This document shows positions 17,911-25,294 of a DNA stretch of 25,294 nucleotides, in pieces. The stretch covers positions 95,861 to 121,154 of the forward strand of contig JH157608.1 of NCBI GenBank assembly GCA_000226015.1, given 5' to 3'. Position 1 is the first letter of the stretch; every line of letters starts with the position of its first letter. Made by a program: the position numbers and the translations under genes. Source of the DNA: Mnemiopsis leidyi (Eukaryota > Ctenophora > Tentaculata > Lobata > Bolinopsidae). The notes under the pieces are model-generated. The model was not told the DNA's origin. It ran no database searches and saw nothing but the letters and a program-made list of their open reading frames with translations.

Positions 17911-19098
17911 ATGAATGGAGATGATGAGATCCAATCATCTAGTAGAGATAAACATGGAGAAATTATTGAGGGAGAATCAGTTGCATTATGTGATATATCA
18001 TTGGAAAGAGTAGAGGATGAAGATGAAACTGACAGCATTCAGTCTCTTAAGGTTGCTGCTCATAGACTTCTTGGAACAGACGAAATAATCAAATCAGAAA
18101 TTGTTTCAAGTGCTTTTACCTCTGAAATTGCCATTGACCAAACATGGGGTGAGTGGATGCAAGAATTGCCTGGATCAACATGGAAAAAAGTTAGTTCATT
18201 CGGAAAATGTCAATGGAGATGGTCTAAAAATGTGGTTAACTATGCTCACTTACCTGAGTGGTTAAAGGATAACAGATTCTTACTATCTTGTCACCGCTTA
18301 CCTATCTATAGTTTTACTGGTTGTATGTTAAGTGCTTTTAGGATACATACAGAGACAGGCAACATCTGGACTCATCTTATTGGCAGCCTTCTCACAATTG
18401 GCTTTTGTATATACTGCTTTGCCTCTCGTTTGCACAAGTTACATTGGACAGAGCAATTGGTATATGCTGCATTCTTTTTAGCTGCATCCCTCTGCATGGG
18501 ATTTAGCTGCCTGTTTCACGCAGTTATTAACCATTCTCCTAAAGTTTTCAAACTGTTTAGCAGATTGGACTATTCAGGAATTTCTCTCCTTGTTGTTGGA
18601 AGTTACATGCCATGGCTTTACTACTCATACTTCTGTCATCCTATCATCTATGTTGTCTATACGGTGGTAGTTTGTGTCATTGGAATATCAGGAATCGTTG
18701 TGTCCCTCTGGGACAAGTTTGATAAGCCGAAATATAGAAAATTGAGGGCAACGGTTTTTCTTACTATGGGACTTTCTGCTGTGGTGCCTGCATTTCACTA
18801 TGCAATTAAGTTTGGTTGGTCAATTGCTGTGGAAAGAGCTTCTCTTGGATGGATGATATTGATGGGATGTCTCTATGTCTTTGGTACCATGCTGTATATG
18901 TTCCAGGTTCCTGAGCGCTGGTTCCCTGGAAAATTCGATATATGGGGCCAAAGTCATCAGTTATTTCACATATTCGTGTTAGTTGCTGTGTTTGTGCACT
19001 ACCATGGAATAGCTGTGTTAGAGCGCCTTCATACCATGGATATACATGACAATAAAGTGTGCACTGACAACATTTTAAACACCTCAAGATTTGGTTAA
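17911..19098 (+). CDS. Adiponectin receptor-like protein (PAQR family)
   Basis: Single-exon 395-residue CDS. It belongs to the seven-transmembrane PAQR family: receptors with cytosolic N-terminus, an internal zinc site and ceramidase-like activity in AdipoR1/2. Visible family text: LPEWLKDNRFLLSCHR (114-129), FRIHTETGNIWTHL (143-156), LFHAVINHS (201-209), RLDYSGISLLVVGS (218-231), PWLYYSYFC (234-242), VPERWFPGKFDIW (333-345) and GQSHQLFH (346-353). Zinc ligands by family alignment are H203, D220, H349 and H353, all present. Seven hydrophobic segments fall between about 150 and 370. A ~100-residue acidic N-terminal region precedes the core. The start is fixed by an in-frame TGA 30 nt upstream (17881). 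It is closer to AdipoR1/2 than to the progestin-type PAQRs. An intron probably lies in the 5' UTR. Confidence 0.95.
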   Translation: MNGDDEIQSSSRDKHGEIIEGESVALCDISLERVEDEDETDSIQSLKVAAHRLLGTDEIIKSEIVSSAFTSEIAIDQTWGEWMQELPGSTWKKVSSFGKCQWRWSKNVVNYAHLPEWLKDNRFLLSCHRLPIYSFTGCMLSAFRIHTETGNIWTHLIGSLLTIGFCIYCFASRLHKLHWTEQLVYAAFFLAASLCMGFSCLFHAVINHSPKVFKLFSRLDYSGISLLVVGSYMPWLYYSYFCHPIIYVVYTVVVCVIGISGIVVSLWDKFDKPKYRKLRATVFLTMGLSAVVPAFHYAIKFGWSIAVERASLGWMILMGCLYVFGTMLYMFQVPERWFPGKFDIWGQSHQLFHIFVLVAVFVHYHGIAVLERLHTMDIHDNKVCTDNILNTSRFG

Positions 19099-19163
19099 AG
19101 TATAACTAGAATTCTTTACATATTACATGTATGCTGTTTCACTTTAATTATGTGTTTGTGCAT

Positions 19164-19750
19164 TAGGGGTTGTGTAAATATGACGTCATCAAATTTTCGG
19201 CATTTCCCCCCTCCTCAGTCCTCCCTCTGCCAATATTTGTCATCAAGACAAACCCCATCCCCCTTTATTTTATACGTAAATTACCATATTGCTGTCATCA
19301 GTCATCACAGTTGGGAGCCCCCAATTCAAGATTCTTTGATTTTTGGCCTTAAAATTTTAATTGCCATTCATTTTGATCTAAAATTTATTAAAGACATTAC
19401 AAATTTCCAAGACTGTGTGATGCAATACGATAGTGACAGCAACTCCTCTAAGTCATCAGGCAGTTCCTTAACATCCTTTAGGTAGTTCTTTACTCCCTTC
19501 CTCTGATATGCAGCTCTTCTATGAAGCCACGTTTCAAAAAATGTTTGGAAAATTAACGGCAAAATTTTACTAATTCAACTTGACCTACAATACATAGATA
19601 AAAATTATTTTCAAAAATCCTAAAAAATCACCAAAAAGTTGTCCATTTTTGATGACATCATCAATGGCAAAACTCTTCTCTTCCTTGTTATCAATCTTTT
19701 GGAAACCCCTCTCCCCCCTAGGTGATTACATCATAAGTGAACGACCCCTT
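19164..19750. mobile_element. ~590-bp MITE-like element just after the adiponectin-receptor stop
   Basis: The left end reads AGGGGTTGTGTAAATATGAC then GTCATCA; the right end, read inward, AGGGGTCGTTCACTTATGAT then GTAATCA: imperfect ~27-bp terminal inverted repeats (about 19 matches). C-rich runs (CCCCCCTCCTC, CCCCTCTCCCCCC) sit inside both ends, and GATGACATCATC-like motifs repeat internally. The style is a non-autonomous DNA transposon. It begins 66 bp after the stop codon, so it may be transcribed in the 3' UTR. Open frames within it are not genes. Confidence 0.65.
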
Positions 19751-21440
19751 ATGCAGTAGTTACAGTGCATAATGTAGTGGATTTACAGTTGTTTTACTAA
19801 TTTCCAATCATAAAATTTATCAGATATTGCCATCCTTATCCAATCCTCTTTTCGAATGTTTATAAAGCAAGTTCTGAAAGCTTTGTCTCGATTTGCACCT
19901 TTATGGGTTCCTTGCTTTGGGATAATGAATGATACCATTTGAGCAAAGTCTCTGTCCAACCTAAATATTTGAGGCTTACAAAGCACATTTTACATGGAAT
20001 TTGTGATACCCATGTTGCATTGGCACACAAAAGCTAATTTATCTTCATAATGAAACCGTTTTTCCATGATTTTATCTATTAGTCATTATTATCACTGAAT
20101 TTAGTAAATTATTTATACTGTCAAGTAATGTCAAGCTGTATAAGATGTTATAATTTGTTATAATTTGTTTTATATTAGCTATTATCTTCATTGTGAAGGA
20201 ATTTATTATCTTAATTTTCGTTTGATTATATTAGGGGAGTTTGTCCTAAATTGACTTTGCTCTTCAATGTAAATGTGTAATGTCTGCATTAAGATAACAT
20301 AAGCTATAAAAGTGTAAAGGAGAAAATCATATCTAAGCATACTGTTTATGTTTAGTTTCTGTTTAACTGCTTGTTCTCATAAACCATATTTGCTTTATTC
20401 TCTAAAATCTGTCTTTGTCGTGTTTTTCATTTGGGTTGTTTTCGGGCTGCTATATTTATGGATTGGCCTCCGATTTTCAGCTAGATTAGATATTGCAGAA
20501 ACTAATTTATTAAAAGGTCACAAGATAATAAAGAGTGCTATATTTTGGTATTTGTGGATTGTATTTTTTTTAAGTGCTGTTTGTCTTCAAAGTTAAAGCA
20601 ATAATCGACTGAGTCAACAAACAAACATCGTCCCTATATCACTTTGATGCAGATTTTTAATTGATATCACCTTTGTTACAGTCGATTATTGAAAAGAGAT
20701 TGTACAAGAACCACTAATATGGTGCTCTGTAAAACATCGTATTTGTTAACTAATTTTGATAAAATTTCGATAAAATTTCTGTGGAATACAAGAACGATAC
20801 TATGACATCTGAGCCTCACATTATATCAAATGACAAGAACTCCCACTTTGATAAGTTAAGAATATACTTCAAGTTGTAACCTGAAACCCTCCTTATGTTC
20901 ACTAAGAACCACTTGATATTTTGGGCTGGTTCAGCTGGTTAATGTGTCAAAAATGCATCCTGAATTCGCTGTTTTACAGTTGCATACAAATATTTAATGT
21001 TTTATATGTTATAAATTCTGTTTGAAAACCGAAAATTGTGTATTATTTGTGTGCTATTAGCGCAATATGCAGTTTTTAACTGTTCAAGATTTGATTAGAT
21101 ATAGTTTTAGCCTGATTTTACATTGAATCGCCTTCACCCATAACATTAACTCTTCAAATAGCTAGCGGTAGAATCTAAATTGTCACTGATAAGACTCATT
21201 AATCACATCAACTGGACTCGTTATATCAACGAACCAAGCTTCATTTGAATCAACTCTAAATTTACAAATCATGTTATCATTGCTCTAGAAACGATGGCCA
21301 GTACGTGAAGATAGCATAACTATGGGTTTCTGAACCCCCTCCCAGCCATGGACTCTGCTCTTGACACCAAGTCAGTGTAACTCTCTTGCAAGTCTCCCTG
21401 TTTATCTGTCTTGTGTTGATTTTTCTCATGAAATGATGAT
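19751..21440. other. Spacer or long 3' UTR, no gene recognised
   Basis: About 1.7 kb of AT-rich sequence. An 82-codon plus-strand frame (20348-20596) is hydrophobic and T-rich but has no family features and is treated as chance. The region may include the adiponectin-receptor 3' UTR and the promoter and first exon of the next gene; I could not place these. Confidence 0.4.
20529..20534 (+). terminator. Candidate polyadenylation signal (AATAAA)
   Basis: AATAAA about 1.43 kb after the adiponectin-receptor stop codon. Weak evidence in AT-rich DNA. Confidence 0.2.
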
Positions 21441-21444
21441 CTTA

Positions 21445-21497
21445 CCGTGAGAAATCCATGATATATTAATTCAAAATATATCATGCATTTCTCACGG
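21445..21497. repeat. Near-perfect 23-bp inverted repeat, 7-nt loop
   Basis: CCGTGAGAAATCCATGATAT and following ATT pairs with AATATATCATGCATTTCTCA and following CGG, with a single mismatch. The 53-nt hairpin lies 68 bp upstream of the first recognised exon of the right-edge gene. It could be a tiny foldback element or a structured RNA. Confidence 0.9.
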
Positions 21498-21565
21498 AAA
21501 AATTTAAAATTGTATTTGCCATAATACATTTTATAACCTTGCATCTTTTAAGGAAAACTTTACAG

Positions 21566-21678
21566 GGCTGCCGATTCGAAAAAGAAAAAGAGCACATTTC
21601 GGATAACAAGTATAATCGACCCTGTCAAAAATGATGACGAAGACGAGGACAAAACAGAAGACGCCGAAGAAAATGAAG
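21566..21678 (+). CDS. Right-edge unrecognised gene, exon a
   Basis: A 113-bp exon between acceptor AAACTTTACAG and donor GAAG|GTCAGT. Only one frame is open (one base carried over at the 5' end, ending in phase 1). It reads AADSKKKKSTFRITSIIDPV then KNDDEDEDKTEDAEENE: a basic patch followed by an acidic run. The style is that of a disordered cytoplasmic tail. The short TFRITS motif faintly recalls the kinase-docking N-termini of SLC12 cotransporters, but this is not enough to name it. The upstream exon was not located. Confidence 0.55.
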
Positions 21679-22363
21679 GTCAGTCGAATAACTGAATAAA
21701 AGGACAGTTGAACTCGGGTCTCAGATTAAAGTTATTTGTAGAGGAAAGTTGGGAATCTTTTGATAGAGTTGAAACTTTCTGGTATCGCAATAATAAATGG
21801 TAGAGAATGTATTGTCGGAAAGGTAGCGTTTAGTATTAATTGGCAGCACAAAGATTTTCGGCTGTCACATTATACAATAAATTTTCTGATCCTTCTTAAA
21901 TATATCGTTTTGTGTTGTTTACGCAATATTAGCTCCCTCGTTTTCAAAATACCTGTGTCTTTCATATAAGATCTCAATCCGCTCTTCTTTGCCCATGTAT
22001 ACACCCTCGACCCTAAGTCAAATATCTTTTGTTTACTGGGCAATTTTCGTTAATCGTGGCTTTTAGTTAGTCAAGAAGCCTGCCAATAAGATCTTACCCA
22101 ACTAATGTTGTGTCACGTGACAATCCAGAAATTAGTGTCCGCCGACTACCGTCTCAGTGTCCGCTTGACACAAGAAAGTACCGTAAACGTAAAGATAATG
22201 CAACTGGTTTGGTTACGACAATCATCAGTCTTCACCTTTCTATAACGAAACGTAAAGTCTACGTCAGCTGTCCACGAAATTAACCCTGTTGAGCTTGGTA
22301 TTTTGGAGTAGTGATTAGCTGAGTAGTTGGGTTGCTGGACTGGAAGTGCAGTGGGATCTTTCA

Positions 22364-22480
22364 ATTCGGGGGTTTGGCAAGTTGCAAATGTCCGGACATG
22401 TATATCTGGGGGTTTGCAAGTTGCAAATGTAGTGACATTTTATTTGGGGGTTTGGCAAGTTGTAAATGTAGGGACATATA
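22364..22480. repeat. ~40-bp tandem repeat, three copies
   Basis: Three copies of GGGGGTTTGGCAAGTTGCAA followed by ATGTAGGGACAT, in the intron 68 bp before exon b. The G5 runs are unusual against the AT-rich background. Confidence 0.85.
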
Positions 22481-22547
22481 AAACTTAGCTAGTTAAAGAT
22501 CTAATTAAAGGACTTTTTGTACAATTTAGTCAACTCAAGTTTTTCAG

Positions 22548-22655
22548 GAATTGTAAATCCCCTCACTTTCAGAGCCGATAGCAACTGCTTCCAGATTCAA
22601 AGTCATCAAATCACAGACTCCAAACCCGCGGACATTCAAAACCGGCCGATGGAAG
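22548..22655 (+). CDS. Right-edge unrecognised gene, exon b
   Basis: A 108-bp exon, phase 1-1, between acceptor CAAGTTTTTCAG and donor GGAAG|GTAATG. It reads IVNPLTFRADSNCFQIQSHQ then ITDSKPADIQNRPME. It is a symmetrical cassette, so it can be skipped without a frame change. Polar and disordered in character; no family recognised. Confidence 0.55.
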
Positions 22656-22836
22656 GTAATGCCTTACGGTTACTGTTTACTGTGCTACACGTGTCACGTG
22701 ACGTATGTGTGTGTGTGTGAGTCACGTATACTGGGTTTAAATGTTTCGCCTTATTTCTTTTTTAAATAAGTTTGATATAATACCTTTCAAAAACGCTGCG
22801 TGCTTAGTTGCCAGCTTGTATACTGTTCGGATTGCC

Positions 22837-22935
22837 GAACCAGTACGCGAACCAGTACGCAAACCAGTACGCCAACCAGTACGCAAACCAGTACGCAAAC
22901 CAGTACGCGAACCAGTACGCAAACCAGTTCAGGAA
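22837..22935. repeat. 12-bp minisatellite (ACCAGTACGCRA) ending in a palindrome
   Basis: Eight copies of a 12-bp unit, ending in the palindrome ACCAGTTCAGGAACTGGT and a short inverted echo TTCGCATACTGG. Because 12 is a multiple of 3, several frames stay open (EPVR/KPVR on plus, AYWF on minus); these are not genes. Lies in the intron between exons b and c. Confidence 0.9.
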
Positions 22936-23879
22936 CTGGTTCGCATACTGGGTCGAGCTTCTTGGATACTGACTAAAACTTGTTGACTTTATACTTAGTT
23001 CTGCACACTGTTCGTGTTCGATAACTGTAAACTGTAGTCTGTACAGTGGATTCTCATTACTGTACAATGTACATTCTTACGTAATTACGTTTGTAATTGT
23101 TTGCTGTTTATTGTCCTGCTTCCACATCTGTTTTATTCATGTATATTTAAATATTTTCTACTTAATTTCGGGGCTCTTTATTTTGCTGCTGACTCTAAAT
23201 AGAGAACACGATGATTTCAATGATTACGCTTACGTACGATTGTGTACAAGAAAGCGCCACTGATTGGTCGACCATTTTGTATACAATGTTGTGCCACTGA
23301 TTTATGAAATGTTTATATTTCAAATATCAATGTTTTGGTCATTGGTTCAATGAAAAAGTTATTTTTGAGATATTTTCGGAGAACGATTCACTATTACAAA
23401 TCCAGATAGCGAAACCGCATTACTGAAATTGAATATCCCGTTTAAATGTTCCCTTATCGGTGAACCTATGTGTTTAGCCCAGTGAGCCTAGAAGAAAGAT
23501 GTCGTGTTTATGCACGTAACACGTGTTGTCAACTTACCAACCAAAATTTTGTATTTATCTCACGTGACAAAAACAAAATACTTCAGTTATCGCGTTGTTT
23601 TTATTTTCCCCTGAATCCGGTCAGGGGTTATAAGGAACGTCGTTGTTTGTGTTCAATTTGTATTACTCATTAGCTTCGTGTTTATAAATTTTAGAAATCC
23701 GTTTGTGGAATGTCTGTACTTCGTGACACATCCATAGTCCATGTACAGGAATGTATTTATGGTACAGGAATGTATTTATATCTCGGGATTAATGTTTTAA
23801 TGACTGGGATAAATGTTTCAATGTGCTCATATCTGTGATGAATGTTGTAGTATCTGCTGACGAGGTTTTTCATAGGGTC

Positions 23880-23937
23880 TGGTGTCACGTGTAATGTGTC
23901 ACGTGTATTGTGTCACGTGTATTGTGTCACGTGTCAC
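23880..23937. repeat. Tandem CACGTG (E-box) cluster
   Basis: Four copies of GTGTCACGTGTATT spaced 14-15 bp. CACGTG is the palindromic core bound by bHLH-ZIP factors such as Myc/Max and USF. Whether this is a regulatory site or merely a minisatellite cannot be told from sequence. Confidence 0.75.
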
Positions 23938-24486
23938 TACGACCACACCACGGTACGAAATAGTTCATAGGGATGTGTATTGACAATGATTGAAGTGATA
24001 GAACTATCGAGTTGCATATAACACAAAGAATATCTTAAATCTCTGATTCTGGTAAAAAATTACTCACGTAATAATTGAATATTCCTATAATGCTACAGGA
24101 ATTTGAAAAATGTCCTATCTTTCTACGGAAGGTTGGCGGATGCGGTTTTATATGGACCGAATGTAAACACCCCACGAAATTTATCCGAACTTTCATTATG
24201 AACAAAGCCAATGTAATCTGTATTCTCAGGAACTTTCTGTGATAAGTTGCGTTTTGAGGGAGCGCTAATTTTTCAAAAGGACAGTGTCTCTGACCTGGAA
24301 ATATTCCAAATATGTTGAACCTTGTAAACTTGTATTTAACTGTTCAAATGTTTACGGTTTAACCAACGTGAATCTCCACTTAATCTTTTAAGGATCGAAT
24401 TTCTTGCAATTAAGCTGGGAACAAAATTTCAAGATTATGAGCAGCTGATGTCTCAATGCGTAATGTCTGGTAATTTCAGGTTAAAG

Positions 24487-24567
24487 AGATGTACTTACTG
24501 GAATTATCCAACCATAAAGATACGAGAGAAGGGACCGCTAACTCTATAGCTTCAAACGAGAGTGGAG
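24487..24567 (+). CDS. Right-edge unrecognised gene, exon c
   Basis: 81 bp, phase 1-1, with donor GTGGAG|GTAAGC. It reads (E)MYLLELSNHKDTREGTANS then IASNESG. The acceptor used is TTAAAG at 24481-24486, because it keeps the frame with exon b. The stronger-looking CTGGTAATTTCAG at 24479 would start the exon seven bases earlier in phase 0 and would need a different partner exon. The boundary is therefore uncertain. Confidence 0.45.
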
Positions 24568-24774
24568 GTAAGCGAATGTACTGTAGAATATAGTATATAT
24601 ACTATATATATACTATAGTGTATAGATTCTCACTTATGTAGAGTTGCATAGTTGTGAATTTGCAATGTTTCCACGTGCAAATAGAGACGCCGAGCGTTAT
24701 TTGTCACATGAAGGTCTTGTCATTGCTGAAAAGACAAACTAGGGTAGACGTATAGATCTCAGTTTGACTTGACT

Positions 24775-24994
24775 GTATGCTATGTTTGATGAACTGTCTA
24801 AACTAACTTCACCCTAATTTATGCTATTTTTGATGAACTGTCTAAACAAAGTTCACACTACTTTATGCTATGTTTGATGAACTGTCTGAACTAACTTCAC
24901 CCTAATTTATGCTATGTTGTATGAACTGTCTGAACAAAGTTCACACTAATTTATGCTATGTTGATGAACTGTCTAAACTAACTTCAACTACCAG
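24775..24994. repeat. ~44-bp array ending at the exon d acceptor
   Basis: Five tandem units of TATGCTATGTTTGATGAACT followed by GTCTAAACTAACTTCACCCT and AATT. Units alternate between a CTAAACTAACTTCACC form and a CTAAACAAAGTTCACAC form, so the true period is a dimer of about 90 bp. The last unit runs into the acceptor CTTCAACTACCAG. The CTAAC string in the first form matches a branch-point consensus. Confidence 0.9.
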
Positions 24995-25097
24995 GAGCTG
25001 CAGAACATTGCAGTACATCAGGCGAAAACACTAGGTGTCAAACTCCACTGTCACAAAGTTCTGGAAACTACGAGAAGGACACCTTCACTATTCCCGA
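24995..25097 (+). CDS. Right-edge unrecognised gene, exon d
   Basis: At least 103 bp, starting in phase 1. It reads AAEHCSTSGENTRCQTPLSQ then SSGNYEKDTFTIPE. The first donor is CCCGA|GTATGT (GT at 25098), giving a phase-2 end, but identical donors recur every 39 bp to the window edge and the frame stays open through them. The exon may thus be longer. It is Ser/Thr-rich and polar like exons a-c. Both borders touch tandem arrays. Confidence 0.5.
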
Positions 25098-25294
25098 GTA
25101 TGTCTATCTTTATCTCTTTATCATCATTATTCCCGAGTATGTCTATCTTTATCTCTTTATCTTCACTATTCCCGAGTATGTCTATCTTTATCTCTTTATC
25201 TTCACTATTCCTGAGTATGTCTATCTTTATCTCTTTATCTTCACTATTCCTGAGTATGTCTATCTTTATCTCTTTATCTTCACCATTCCCGAGT
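25084..25294 (+). repeat. 39-bp array duplicating exon d end and its donor, at least 5.4 copies
   Basis: Unit TTCACTATTCCCGAGTATGT followed by CTATCTTTATCTCTTTATC. GT of each GAGTATGT falls at 25098, 25137, 25176, 25215, 25254 and 25293. In the exon frame every copy is open and would add FTIPEYVYLYLFI (13 residues). Copies differ by only one to three bases, so expansion is recent. The array runs off the window. Confidence 0.95.

Larger units (their letters stand above)
22656..24486 (+). other. Intron b-c of right-edge gene
   Basis: A 1.83-kb intron holding the 12-bp minisatellite, a (TG)n run at about 22706-22719 and the CACGTG cluster. No other coding sequence was recognised; a 67-codon frame at 23470-23673 is unsupported. 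Confidence 0.45.

Noticed and set aside
18806-19087. 93-codon minus-strand frame
   Set aside because: Antisense shadow of the adiponectin-receptor coding sequence.
19150-19485. 111-codon frame after the adiponectin-receptor gene
   Set aside because: Lies inside the MITE-like element with inverted ends; text is low quality.
20348-20596. 82-codon hydrophobic frame resembling two membrane segments
   Set aside because: T-rich codons in AT-rich DNA give hydrophobic text by chance; no family, no splice or promoter evidence.
22737-23067. Frames encoding (KPVR)n, (RTGL)n or (FAYW)n repeats
   Set aside because: Three frames across the same 12-bp minisatellite stay open for arithmetic reasons alone.

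Overview
The window is a piece of an animal (metazoan) nuclear genome, probably an invertebrate. It is AT-rich by eye, its genes have GT-AG introns, and its spacers are full of non-LTR retrotransposon debris, tRNA-derived SINEs, short inverted-repeat DNA transposons, U6 snRNA-derived sequence and many minisatellites. Two protein-coding genes are securely recognised: PSMD3/Rpn3 (minus strand, three coding exons) and an adiponectin-receptor homologue (plus strand, one coding exon). The species cannot be named from the sequence.

Layout. 1-1460: the end of an unrecognised minus-strand gene, with two well-supported exons, a doubtful first exon, and a 36-bp tandem array starting in its last visible exon. 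2152-9997: PSMD3, whose 6.2-kb second intron holds a 101-bp pogo/Tigger-like MITE, a LINE ORF1 remnant, a tRNA-SINE, a pair of ~210-220-bp direct repeats and several minisatellites. 10000-17500: the spacer between the divergently transcribed PSMD3 and adiponectin-receptor genes. It holds two copies of one tRNA-SINE family (one split by a 343-bp insertion), two U6-derived sequences fused to retrotransposon-like sequence, two LINE ORF2 C-terminal remnants in opposite orientations, a 772-bp run of N flanked by an exact 83-bp duplication, and a GC-rich block of inverted repeats. 17820-19098: adiponectin-receptor-like gene, with a MITE-like element 66 bp after its stop codon. 21566-25294: at least four short exons of an unrecognised plus-strand gene encoding a polar, probably disordered protein segment; the window ends inside a 39-bp tandem array that starts at its fourth exon's 3' end.

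The most interesting signal is recurrent. In three unrelated genes (the left-edge gene, PSMD3 and the right-edge gene) a tandem array starts in the last coding bases of an exon and repeats the exon end together with its 5' splice site. This gives about 9, 4 and 6 donor sites in a row. In the two edge genes the repeat unit is a multiple of three and stays open in the exon's frame. In PSMD3 the unit is 49 bp and the decoy sites would add an in-frame stop. I propose this as a genome-wide mechanism of splice-site amplification in this species; the sequence shows the arrays, while any effect on splicing is inference.
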